A DNA stretch of 64,000 nt from Acidobacteria bacterium Ga0077551 (GTDB taxonomy: Bacteria; Pseudomonadota; Alphaproteobacteria; Caulobacterales; Hyphomonadaceae). Made by a program: the position numbers and the translations under genes. Of the stretch, positions 21,376-29,916 are shown piece by piece. A model generated the notes under the pieces. The model had not been told where the DNA came from and did not search any database. It saw only the letters and a list, made by a program, of their open reading frames with translations. The stretch lies in assembly GCA_001464545.1 (NCBI GenBank), contig LNFC01000006.1:53632-117631 (forward strand), read 5' to 3'. Within the stretch, counting starts at the first letter, position 1; each line of letters starts with the position of its first letter.

Positions 21376-22318
21376 CCGGCGCCTTGTCGCCCGTCAGGGC
21401 GATGAAGACATCTTCGAGATCGGGTGATTTGGTCGAGAGATCAGCGATGCTGATACCGGCGGCGCGGGCCTTTTCAAGCAGGCGGCCAATGCCGGTTTCA
21501 GCGGTCTTGAAGGTGATGGCCAGTGTGCCGTCCGGTCTCAGCTTCGGATCATGCATGGCGAGTTCGGGCGGGATAACCGTAATCGGCTCGCGCGGGGTGA
21601 TGATCAGTGTCTTGTAGTCGAGCCGCGACAGCAGCTTGGCGGTCGGCTCGCACGCGACGATGGCGCCCTTGTCGACGATAGCGATCGTATCGCAGAGCTC
21701 TTCGGCTTCTTCGAGGTAGTGTGTGGTCAGGATGATCGTCGTGCCTTTGTCGTGGAGCTCGCGCACATAATCCCACATCAGGCGGCGCAGTTCGACGTCA
21801 ACGCCTGCTGTAGGCTCATCGAGGATGAGCACGGGAGGATTATGGACGAGCGCCTTGGCGACCATCAGGCGGCGCTTCATGCCGCCGGAGAGCTGGCGGA
21901 CATAAGCGTCCTTCTTGTCGCCGAGACCGAGCGCAGTGAGGATCTCGACGGATCTGCGCTCCGCTTTCGGAACTCCGTAGAAGCCCGCCATCAGTTCCAG
22001 CATCTCGAAGGGCGTGAAGAAGGGGTCAGCGACGACTTCCTGGTTCACAACGCCGATGGCGGCGCGGCTCTGGCGGGGATGCTCGTCGATATCGAGGTCC
22101 CAGATCCGGGCGGTGCCGGAGGTTTTCTTTACGAGACCGGCGAGGATATTGATGAAGGTCGATTTTCCGGCTCCGTTGGGGCCCAGAAGACCAAAAATCG
22201 AGCCGGTGGGTATCTCCAGCGAGATGCCGTTCAGCGCGAGCTTTTCCGGCATCTTGCCGTTGCCAGCGTAAGTTTTCCGCAGATCGCGGACCTGGATGGC
22301 AAATTCTGGTGTTGGCAT
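21359..22318 (-). CDS. ABC transporter ATP-binding protein (DrrA/YadG-like)
   Basis: The 319-residue protein has Walker A GLLGPNGAGKST, the signature LSGGMKRRLMVAKALVHNPPV, Walker B LILDEPTAGVD and the H-loop LTTHYLEEAEELCD. The C-terminal extension (PREPITVIPPEL...) is typical of ABC-2 type exporters such as DrrA and YadG. These need a separate membrane permease, and none is encoded beside it. Either the partner is elsewhere or the gene is an orphan. The ATG at 22318 (MPTPEFAIQVRDLRKTY) is preferred over one 30 bases upstream. The 3' end overlaps trxA tail to tail. Confidence 0.88.
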   Translation of the reverse strand: MPTPEFAIQVRDLRKTYAGNGKMPEKLALNGISLEIPTGSIFGLLGPNGAGKSTFINILAGLVKKTSGTARIWDLDIDEHPRQSRAAIGVVNQEVVADPFFTPFEMLELMAGFYGVPKAERRSVEILTALGLGDKKDAYVRQLSGGMKRRLMVAKALVHNPPVLILDEPTAGVDVELRRLMWDYVRELHDKGTTIILTTHYLEEAEELCDTIAIVDKGAIVACEPTAKLLSRLDYKTLIITPREPITVIPPELAMHDPKLRPDGTLAITFKTAETGIGRLLEKARAAGISIADLSTKSPDLEDVFIALTGDKAPVKLTG

Positions 22319-22436
22319 GGCGGTCTTTCGTCGCGGCATTCGGCACACCTTGCAAGGCGGCAGCCCAGACTCTAGTTAGGGATCAGGTTGTGCAGGGGCA
22401 AGGCGCCCCTCGCGTCAGGTCTCTGGAGTCCACAAG

Positions 22437-22640
22437 ATGCCCCGCAAGCGTGATGTGTTCACTCCGCCAGAAATCTCGATGGTCACGAGCCACAAGGTCT
22501 CGTGCAATGGCGGCGGCGGCGCGCTAGGTCATCCCAAGGTCTGGTACGAGATGGGCGACGAAGACTTCGTGGAGTGCAAATACTGCGACCGCCGCTTCGT
22601 GCTGATCGGCGGGCGCGAAGACCCGTCGCGTCCGAAGTAA
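22437..22640 (+). CDS. CHCC-type zinc-finger domain protein
   Basis: This 67-residue protein carries C-x8-H-x14-C-x2-C (SCNGGGGALGHPKVWYEM ... VECKYCDRRFVL), the zf-CHCC pattern shared with the mitochondrial complex I subunit NDUFS6. In alphaproteobacteria such small proteins are common. They are thought to be related to complex I accessory subunits, but their role in bacteria is not firmly known. The upstream ABC gene is divergent. The FAD monooxygenase starts 29 bases downstream. Confidence 0.88.
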   Translation: MPRKRDVFTPPEISMVTSHKVSCNGGGGALGHPKVWYEMGDEDFVECKYCDRRFVLIGGREDPSRPK

Positions 22641-22669
22641 GCCTCAACCCCGGAAGTCAGGCCAAGCCG

Positions 22670-23869
22670 ATGCATGTCCTGATTTCAGGTGGAGGTATCG
22701 GGGGGCTGACAGCCGCGCTGGCGTTCCAGAAACTGGGTCACCAGGTGACCGTCTTCGAGCAGGCCCAGGTGCTTGAAGAAGTCGGTGCCGGGCTGCAGGT
22801 GAGCCCCAACGGCATGCGCGTGTTCGAGGCGCTCGGGGTTACTGCGCGCGTCGAGAAGGATGCGTTCCGGCCGAGGTCCCAAGAGCTGCGGTTTGGCAAG
22901 GGCGGAGGCCGCATCCTGACAGTTCCTTTGCGGGAGGCCTCGTATGCGCGGTGGGGCGGGGAGTATCTGCATGTCCACCGCGCGGATCTGGTTGAGGCGC
23001 TTGGCGGCGCCCTACGGGACCGGCAGGCCGGCGCTGTGCAGCTGGGCTGCCGGGTTGTGTCCTATTCGCAGGATGAGGCGCAGGTGTTTGCGCACCTCGA
23101 CACGGGGGAGACGATCAGCGGCGACCTGCTCGTGGGCGCAGACGGGATTCATTCGGCCATCCGTACACAGATGAGCGGGCCGGACACGCCGCGCTATACC
23201 GGGCACGTCGCTTGGCGGGCCGTCGTGCCGGTCTCGGAGCTCGGCGAACATGCGCCGCCGGAATCGGCCTGCGTATGGGTCGGCTCAAGGCGGCATGCGG
23301 TGACTTACCGGCTGCGGCGCGGCAGTCTAGCGAACCTTGTGGCTGTGGTCGAAACCAAAAAGGCGCCTGCGGAATCCTGGACCGCGACGGGCGACCGGGC
23401 CCAGGCGCTCAAGGATTTCAAGCGGTGGTCGCCGGTGATCCGCGCGATCCTTGAGAAAGCCGTGACGCTGAACCGGTGGGCGCTGTACGACCGGATGCCC
23501 CTGGAGACCTGGTCAGACGGGCGCGTAGTGCTGCTGGGCGACGCCTGCCACCCGATGCTGCCGTTTCTGGCGCAGGGGGCCGTTATGGCCATCGAGGACG
23601 CGTACGTGCTCGCCCGGCTGGTGACGAAGACAGAGACACTTGGCGCGGCGTTGGGCGCCTATGAGGTCCTCCGGAAGCCTCGCACGTCCCGTGTGCAGGC
23701 CGGCGCCCGGCGCAATGCGTCGCTGTTCCATCGCGGGGACCCGATCAGCCAGCTGGCGACCTATGGTCCGATCTGGCTCGCGGGGCAGCTGATTCCGGTG
23801 TTTGCACATGGTCAATACGATTGGATTTACTCTCACGATGTGACGGAGATGCCGGACACTGCGGCCTGA
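22670..23869 (+). CDS. FAD-dependent aromatic monooxygenase family protein
   Basis: The 399-residue protein has the GxGxxG FAD fold at its very start (MHVLISGGGIGGLTAALAFQ), the DG motif (GDLLVGADGIHSAIR) and the GD motif (VVLLGDACHPMLPFLAQGA) of PHBH-type flavoprotein monooxygenases. It most resembles the salicylate/3-hydroxybenzoate hydroxylase group, which hydroxylates aromatic acids with NAD(P)H. The substrate cannot be assigned. The open frame extends upstream through the zinc-finger gene, but the ATG at 22670 begins exactly at the FAD fold. Confidence 0.88.
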   Translation: MHVLISGGGIGGLTAALAFQKLGHQVTVFEQAQVLEEVGAGLQVSPNGMRVFEALGVTARVEKDAFRPRSQELRFGKGGGRILTVPLREASYARWGGEYLHVHRADLVEALGGALRDRQAGAVQLGCRVVSYSQDEAQVFAHLDTGETISGDLLVGADGIHSAIRTQMSGPDTPRYTGHVAWRAVVPVSELGEHAPPESACVWVGSRRHAVTYRLRRGSLANLVAVVETKKAPAESWTATGDRAQALKDFKRWSPVIRAILEKAVTLNRWALYDRMPLETWSDGRVVLLGDACHPMLPFLAQGAVMAIEDAYVLARLVTKTETLGAALGAYEVLRKPRTSRVQAGARRNASLFHRGDPISQLATYGPIWLAGQLIPVFAHGQYDWIYSHDVTEMPDTAA

Positions 23870-23902
23870 AGAGCCGCGCAAAGAATACAAGGGAGACCGC
23901 AC

Positions 23903-25279
23903 ATGCTTTCAGTCCTCGATCTATTCCGGATCGGCATCGGCCCGTCGAGTTCCCACACGGTCGGCCCGATCCGGATTGCCGGGCGGTTCCTTCAGGAACT
24001 TGAGCAGCTGGGCGTCCTCGGCGCTGTTGAACGGATAGATGTAGAGCTGCAGGGCTCGCTGGCGCTGACTGGAGCGGGACATGCAACGCCCAAGGCCGTG
24101 ATGCTGGGCCTCCTGGGGCTCGATCCCGAAGCGCTCGATCCGGAGGATGCGGACAACAAGGTTGCTGCACTGGAAGCGCGCGGAATGCTGGCGCTGCCCG
24201 GTGGGCGCAGCATACCTTTTGGTGCGGCGCGCGACATCCGCTTTGCGTACGAGGTACTGCCCAAGCTGCACCCGAACGGGATGCGTCTGCGCGCGTATGA
24301 TGGCGCCGGGGACGTGCTCGCAGACGCCACATGGTATTCGACGGGCGGCGGGTTCATCGCGTCCCAGCGCCAGCTGGAACGTCCGGTTCGGGACGATATC
24401 GTGCCCACCGGTCCTGCCGTTCCGCATCCTTTCATCTCGGCGGCCGAACTCCTCGACATCTGTTACGCGACGGGTCTGCCCATCGATGCAGTGATCATGG
24501 CAAACGAAAGCGCGATGCGTCCCGCTGGCGAGACGAACGCAGCGTTGGACCGGATCGCGACCGTGATGATGGCGTGCATCGACCGGGGCCTGTCGCGCAC
24601 CGGAATTCTTCCCGGTAGCCTCAAGGTGAGGCGGCGCGCGCCCGAGATCTGGCAGAAACTGACCAGCGGCCCGCCGTCAAACGAGCGCGAACAGCTGTTT
24701 GACTGGCTGAATGTCTACGCGATGGCAGTGAACGAGGAGAATGCGGCCGGCGGGCAGGTGGTGACAGCGCCGACCAATGGCGCGGCCGGCATCATTCCTT
24801 CGGTGATCCGTCACTATTGCTGGGACGCCGAGGACCGGTTCGTCCGGGTCCGGAAGTTCTTGCTGACGGCTGGGGGCGTGGGCTTGCTGTACAAGCAGCG
24901 CGCTTCAATCTCCGGCGCCGAGATGGGCTGTCAGGGCGAAGTCGGCGTAGCGTGCTCGATGGCAGCGGCGGGGCTTGCGGCGGTGTGGGGCGGGACACCG
25001 CAACAGGTGGCAAATGCGGCCGAGATCGGCATGGAGCACAATCTGGGGCTGACCTGCGACCCTGTCGGCGGCCTCGTGCAGATTCCCTGTATCGAGCGCA
25101 ATGCCATCGGGTCGGTGAAGGCGGCGAATGCCGCCCGTCTGGCGCTTCACTCCCTGGAGCAGACGAAGGTTTCGCTGGACCAGGTGATCGAAACGATGCG
25201 CCAGACGGGCATCGACATGTCGTCGAAGTACAAGGAGACGAGTCAGGGCGGCCTGGCCGTCAACGTTGTCGAGTGTTGA
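23903..25279 (+). CDS. sdaA: L-serine dehydratase (L-serine ammonia-lyase)
   Basis: The 458-residue single-chain enzyme begins with the family hallmark [15 protein letters not shown] and contains conserved cysteines in the catalytic domain ([17 protein letters not shown] and [19 protein letters not shown]), which should bind a [4Fe-4S] cluster. It deaminates L-serine to pyruvate and ammonia. GGGAG precedes the ATG. The XRE regulator gene lies convergently just after it (4-base gap), so the pair may be regulated together, but no evidence links them. Confidence 0.96.
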   Translation: MLSVLDLFRIGIGPSSSHTVGPIRIAGRFLQELEQLGVLGAVERIDVELQGSLALTGAGHATPKAVMLGLLGLDPEALDPEDADNKVAALEARGMLALPGGRSIPFGAARDIRFAYEVLPKLHPNGMRLRAYDGAGDVLADATWYSTGGGFIASQRQLERPVRDDIVPTGPAVPHPFISAAELLDICYATGLPIDAVIMANESAMRPAGETNAALDRIATVMMACIDRGLSRTGILPGSLKVRRRAPEIWQKLTSGPPSNEREQLFDWLNVYAMAVNEENAAGGQVVTAPTNGAAGIIPSVIRHYCWDAEDRFVRVRKFLLTAGGVGLLYKQRASISGAEMGCQGEVGVACSMAAAGLAAVWGGTPQQVANAAEIGMEHNLGLTCDPVGGLVQIPCIERNAIGSVKAANAARLALHSLEQTKVSLDQVIETMRQTGIDMSSKYKETSQGGLAVNVVEC

Positions 25280-25283
25280 GCGC

Positions 25284-25664
25284 TTAGTCAGACGAGAGGG
25301 CGCGCAGGACTTTTGCCATCGATTCGAGTTTCGGCACGGAATTCGTCCGGTCGATCAGCGTGTGGCAACGGGCGCGGGCTTCGGTGACCGGATCGCGTTT
25401 GTCAGGTGTGCCGGCTTCAGCGTCCTGGAACAATTCCGCGATCGGGACGCGCAGCACACGGGCGACGCTGGCGAGCATGCCTGCGCTCAGGCGGTTGGTA
25501 CCGGTCTCGTATTTCTGCAGTTGCTGGTGGCTGATCCCAAGTTCCTGGCCCAACTCGGAGAGGGTGAAATTCTGGGCTGTTCGAAGTTCACGGATCTTCT
25601 CGCCGACCATCTGGTCAATGCGCGTTGGGGAGCGGGAACCGGCAATTCGAGCTTCTTCGACCAT
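25284..25664 (-). CDS. XRE-family helix-turn-helix regulator
   Basis: The 126-residue protein has an N-terminal HTH_3 domain (IRELRTAQNFTLSELGQELGISHQQLQKYETGTNRLSAGMLASVARVLRVPIAELF, roughly residues 23-79) and a charged C-terminal tail of unknown function. It should bind DNA as a dimer. AAGGT lies 6 bases before the ATG at 25664; an internal ATG at 25610 would still keep the DNA-binding domain. A palindrome near the predicted -10 region upstream may be its own operator. Its target genes are unknown. Confidence 0.88.
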   Translation of the reverse strand: MVEEARIAGSRSPTRIDQMVGEKIRELRTAQNFTLSELGQELGISHQQLQKYETGTNRLSAGMLASVARVLRVPIAELFQDAEAGTPDKRDPVTEARARCHTLIDRTNSVPKLESMAKVLRALSSD

Positions 25665-25739
25665 TTTTCTACCTTTTGGCTATTTTTTTGTGTCCCTCCG
25701 CAGAAACCGGAAGGCAATCGAACCGGTATGCCAAAAATT

Positions 25740-25759
25740 CTTATACGGAAGCGTCCGTA
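25740..25759 (-). promoter_or_regulatory. Possible operator/-10 region of the XRE gene
   Basis: TACGGA (25744-25749) and TCCGTA (25754-25759) form a perfect inverted repeat with a 4-base centre. On the minus strand the repeat runs into TATAAG, a plausible -10 box, about 80 bases before the XRE start. No good -35 hexamer is seen. Autoregulation by the XRE protein is a guess. Confidence 0.35.
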
Positions 25760-25809
25760 ATGTCGCGCAGATTACAGAAGGTGGACGTAAAGCGACAGGG
25801 CGAGTGTCA

Positions 25810-28800
25810 CTAGTAGTCCTTTTTCCAACGTACCGACACCCGAGAATCCCCAGTGGAACTGGTCTCCGAAGAGATCGAAACCTGGGGCCGGGGCTGCCAT
25901 TCGACTTCCACCGAATTTCCGGCAGCGCCTTGCGTTGTCACCTCGAGGTAGACATCTGGCGCGAGGTATTGGCCGACACCAAGCTCTGCATTTCCGGCAT
26001 TGTCCACCCCGAAGCGCAGCCGGTCAACACCCAACCCCGCCTGGATCACGCCGATGGGATTGATACCGGTATCTTGACCGGCGAGGCGCGCGATGGACGT
26101 CGCGAGTTCAGCGGCCTCGAGAGCTGAGAGGTCCACGGACGAACGGCCGAACAACATCCGTGAAAGGATTTCATCTTCCGGCAGCGAGGGCGCACTGCTC
26201 AGCTCGATGGTGGGCTTCGACGGCGATCCGCCGACGTCTGCGCGTACGGAAAAGCCATCGACTTCGCGTGTGGCAGACACGGCTAGTCGCGCGGTATCTA
26301 TCGGCCCGTCGAAGGTGATCTGTCCGGTTTCAAACTCGAAAGGCCGCTGGGCGAGTTCAAGCGAGCCGCGCGCAAGCGTAGCACGGCCGTTGAGCAGAAG
26401 GCTGTCGGGTTTTCCGGTTACATCCAGGTTGACGCCCCAGTCGCTGTCGAGCCCGCGGCCACGCACAATGATCCCGCGAGGCGCGGAGACCTTCAGCGCG
26501 AGACGGATTGGTTTCCTCAGCAGTATGTCCCGTTGCGCGTCCGGATCGTCCGTCGTCCAGCGCACATTCAGGGTGCGGATGGATGTGTCCGAAAAATTGT
26601 CAATGTTGAAGCGGGCATCGTTCACGGCAAGATTTCCGCTGAGGACGCGGTCGACTGCGCCCTCGGTCAGTTTCGCGTTGCCGGTGATCCGGGCCTGGTC
26701 CCCGAGCCGGTCGTAGATCAGTATACGGTTCAGGTCGACGTCAATGCCGGTTTCTTTTTCGGCGAGGCGGCCGTCAAAGGTAAGGGTTCCGCCGCCTGTG
26801 CCTGCGCCTGAACCCACGAGGGTCAGGATGCGCTTGTCGTATTTGATCTGCAGATCGAGATCATTCAGTCTGAGCCCAGTCGCGCCGTACTCATAGATGC
26901 CGCCGGTGATATCCGAATTTGCCTCGATGAGCGGTTCCGAGAGCGTTCCTGACAGGCGTGTGCGGCTGGTGAGCTTGCCGCCGATGTCGTGGCCATACGC
27001 CAGTGCGATCAGCCGGAGCGCTTTGAGATCGCCGTTTACATCGAGCAATGCCTCAATCGCCCGCTCCTGATTGAGACGGACCATGCCGGCGGGTGATGCG
27101 GTGACTGGCAAGCGTCCCGCCGCGTTGGCCTTGAGATCAGGGCCGTAAGTCGACTGCGCCGTGAAGGTCAGTGCGCGGCGATCAAGACGTCCGTTCAAAT
27201 CGAAGTCCAGCGAGGTCGATACGCCGGAAACGGCGCTGACGGCAGACAGGCTGAGGACACCTTCGGGATTCTCTCCGAACAGGCGCCCGTTTGCACGGCC
27301 GGAGATGACGGCGTCTACCGCGGGATAGCCGAGCGCGACGAGCACCGGCGCAATCGACAGGTTCTCCATCGCGAGCGCACTGCTGGTCGTTTCATTGCCG
27401 GCGCGGAGACGCGCCTTGAGGCTGCCGCCAAGCAGAGAGATATCCGCATCCACGGTGGGGGAGGGGCCCAGCGACCATTCCACGTCATCGCGCGTGGCAA
27501 TGGCGATCCCGAGCAGGTCGCCCGTAAGCGACAAGGTGCCGGATGCCGGGCCATCTGCCATCGCAACGAGGCCGGAGAAGTCCATATCGCTGCTCGCGCC
27601 TGGCAGCGCATCGACGAGGCGGCCTTCAAACCGGTATCCGGCCGGTGTGGTCGTGACCGTGCCGATGACTTCGTCGATCTCAAGGCGCTCGGAGAGGCGG
27701 ATGTTGCGCGCTTCGAACTCGGCGCCCACCGCGAACGGGTCGCCGCCCGTGCGCCCGCCTGTACCCTTAAGCTTCAGCGAACCGAACGTGATGCCTGCGA
27801 TTTCAAACGTGTCGGCCTCGGCGTCGATATCCGCTTCAATCTCGCCGCCATCCTGCAGGGAAGCAGAGCCGGAGAATTCGACGCTGCCGAGACGTCCGTC
27901 GATGTCTTTGAACCGCGTGGTCTTGCCGGTGCGGTCCAGCAAGAAAGAAACAACAGACGCCTGCCCATCTGACCGTCCGGTTAATGTGACGGGTCCGGAA
28001 ATGTCGCCATCGTCCAGCCGGAGTTCGGCTTGGGCAGCGAGATTGGATACGCTCCGGCCACTGACGACTGCACTGCCGTTTTCTGACGTTGCGGTCAGCA
28101 ACAGGTTCCCCGACCGGCGCTTCAGTTGCGCGGTCACGGCCCCAAGGTCCACCTGATTGCCGGATACATAAAGGGATTGAAGCTGCTGGAAAACGAACTT
28201 CAGATCTGGGCTCTGCGGCCCGTAGATCCGGCCGGTGACTTGTCCCTCTGCGCCTGGCAGGCGCACATCGAGCCGGCGGATGAGGCCGGCTTCCGGCGTG
28301 ATGGCGAACATGCCGCGCATCGTGCCGCGGCCTTCGACCAGCGGTTTGAGTTGGTTGATGCTGGTGGTGAGGCCCGAGAGGTTAAGGTTCAGGCCGAGTT
28401 CGAAATCGCGGAGTTGACCCTTCGCCTGCACGAACCCGGCAGCATTTCCGCCAATACCGCCGGGAAGAGCGCCTATGGATTGCGTGATCTTGCCAGAGAC
28501 GTTGAGCGAGTTGTCCGCAAAGCTCGCTTCCCCCAAAAGCTGGGCGGTGCCGGATTTGTGCGTGAGTTCAACCGCATCGACGAGCAGGCGGCGAGTCCCG
28601 ATATCATAATTTCCGTTGCCGGAAATGTGGACCTCTTCACCGAGAATTTCGGCGATTTCGGAATTGCCGGAAAACGGTTGGCCGACCGTGACATCGCCGA
28701 TGAAAGGAATGCGGCCGTCTTCAAGGCTGGCGGTCACCGGACCGGCCAGCCACTCGAACGGAAGGTCCGCTTCCGGTTTCACTTCAAGGCGCGTATCGCC

Positions 28801-29916
28801 AGAATACTGATAGCCTGCGTCCTGCTTCTCCAGGGTTCCGTTGAGCGCGACAAGACGCGGGGCATTCCAGTACGGCGCGAGGGATGTGAGGCGAGCGGTC
28901 AGCCGGGCAGGCTCGGCCAGTTCCAGGCGGTTGGCTCTTGCCTTGCCCGAGAGGTTCACGTTGCCAGTGGCGATGCGGCTGTCGATCGTGAAGGAAACGA
29001 GCGCCTTTTCGAAGGCGGCGGTGACATCCGCTTCCGCGCGAGGGCCGAGGAAGGCAGCGAGTTTTTCGGAGATCGGCAAGGCGCCGGCATCCATCCGTAC
29101 ACTGGCATCGAGCGCGCCGTTCTCCAGCTTGCCCGAAAGGAAGACCTTGTCGCTTCCGTCGACCGTCAGACGCGCTTCGCCGCGGCCGTCGTTCAGGTCT
29201 CCGGCGGCGGTGGCCGCTACGACCGCCGAGGACCCTTGGGGAAGCCGAAGCAAATGCGCAAACACGCCGCCGGCGGGCGCAGTCGCGTCGATGATGACGT
29301 CGAACGCGGAATTCTCGTCGCGGAGGATTTTCGCTTCGATACGGTCCCCCGCGCCTTCGAGCGGCGAGATATCGAGCTGGGCATCAATCGACCCGTTGCG
29401 CGCGTTGAGGAAGCGGGCCGAAATGGCGGACGCCGACGCGGGGCCTGCAACGCCTTCGGCCAGTACCAGCCGGTCAATCGTTGCCTGTCCCAGACGCACT
29501 TCCCATGGGTCGCTGTCGGCTTTCGGCTGTTCGGCGCGCTCGGGCCGGCGCAGGACGTTGATTTCCGACACCGATAGCTGCGACAGATCGACGGTACGCG
29601 ACAGGAGCGCCATGGGCGACCAGGAGAGGTCTACCGAGTCCGCCGAGAACCAGACGCCTGACGCGTCACGAATTTCAATCGAACCTACCGACAGCGAGGA
29701 CAGGGGGTCGCCTTCAAGCTTCCGGACACTGAGGCGGCCGTATCCGGCAACGTCACGGCCATCGATCTGGGAGATGACAAAATCCCGGCCGGCGTCCGTC
29801 GTAATCCAGTACCGCGCAAAGGCCAGCAGGATAGCCAGAGCAAGTACCAGCGTCACCACCGCAGACGAAACCGGGCGGCGCCGCAGAAGCGCGAAGGGAT
29901 TGAAGCGGTCCGGCAT
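25810..29916 (-). CDS. tamB: Translocation and assembly module protein TamB
   Basis: The 1368-residue protein has one N-terminal membrane segment (AVVTLVLALAILLAFARYWI) and then a very long beta-rich body with repeated short strands. It ends in the conserved TamB (DUF490) C-terminal domain (GGSPSKPTIELSSAPSLPEDEILSRMLFGRS ... QYLAPDVYLEVTTQGAAGNSVEVEWQPRPQ) and a terminal aromatic residue. Family knowledge: TamB bridges inner and outer membrane, helps insert some outer-membrane proteins and takes part in lipid transport. The start codon overlaps the tamA stop as TGATG, so the two genes are translationally coupled. Confidence 0.93.
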   Translation of the reverse strand: MPDRFNPFALLRRRPVSSAVVTLVLALAILLAFARYWITTDAGRDFVISQIDGRDVAGYGRLSVRKLEGDPLSSLSVGSIEIRDASGVWFSADSVDLSWSPMALLSRTVDLSQLSVSEINVLRRPERAEQPKADSDPWEVRLGQATIDRLVLAEGVAGPASASAISARFLNARNGSIDAQLDISPLEGAGDRIEAKILRDENSAFDVIIDATAPAGGVFAHLLRLPQGSSAVVAATAAGDLNDGRGEARLTVDGSDKVFLSGKLENGALDASVRMDAGALPISEKLAAFLGPRAEADVTAAFEKALVSFTIDSRIATGNVNLSGKARANRLELAEPARLTARLTSLAPYWNAPRLVALNGTLEKQDAGYQYSGDTRLEVKPEADLPFEWLAGPVTASLEDGRIPFIGDVTVGQPFSGNSEIAEILGEEVHISGNGNYDIGTRRLLVDAVELTHKSGTAQLLGEASFADNSLNVSGKITQSIGALPGGIGGNAAGFVQAKGQLRDFELGLNLNLSGLTTSINQLKPLVEGRGTMRGMFAITPEAGLIRRLDVRLPGAEGQVTGRIYGPQSPDLKFVFQQLQSLYVSGNQVDLGAVTAQLKRRSGNLLLTATSENGSAVVSGRSVSNLAAQAELRLDDGDISGPVTLTGRSDGQASVVSFLLDRTGKTTRFKDIDGRLGSVEFSGSASLQDGGEIEADIDAEADTFEIAGITFGSLKLKGTGGRTGGDPFAVGAEFEARNIRLSERLEIDEVIGTVTTTPAGYRFEGRLVDALPGASSDMDFSGLVAMADGPASGTLSLTGDLLGIAIATRDDVEWSLGPSPTVDADISLLGGSLKARLRAGNETTSSALAMENLSIAPVLVALGYPAVDAVISGRANGRLFGENPEGVLSLSAVSAVSGVSTSLDFDLNGRLDRRALTFTAQSTYGPDLKANAAGRLPVTASPAGMVRLNQERAIEALLDVNGDLKALRLIALAYGHDIGGKLTSRTRLSGTLSEPLIEANSDITGGIYEYGATGLRLNDLDLQIKYDKRILTLVGSGAGTGGGTLTFDGRLAEKETGIDVDLNRILIYDRLGDQARITGNAKLTEGAVDRVLSGNLAVNDARFNIDNFSDTSIRTLNVRWTTDDPDAQRDILLRKPIRLALKVSAPRGIIVRGRGLDSDWGVNLDVTGKPDSLLLNGRATLARGSLELAQRPFEFETGQITFDGPIDTARLAVSATREVDGFSVRADVGGSPSKPTIELSSAPSLPEDEILSRMLFGRSSVDLSALEAAELATSIARLAGQDTGINPIGVIQAGLGVDRLRFGVDNAGNAELGVGQYLAPDVYLEVTTQGAAGNSVEVEWQPRPQVSISSETSSTGDSRVSVRWKKDY

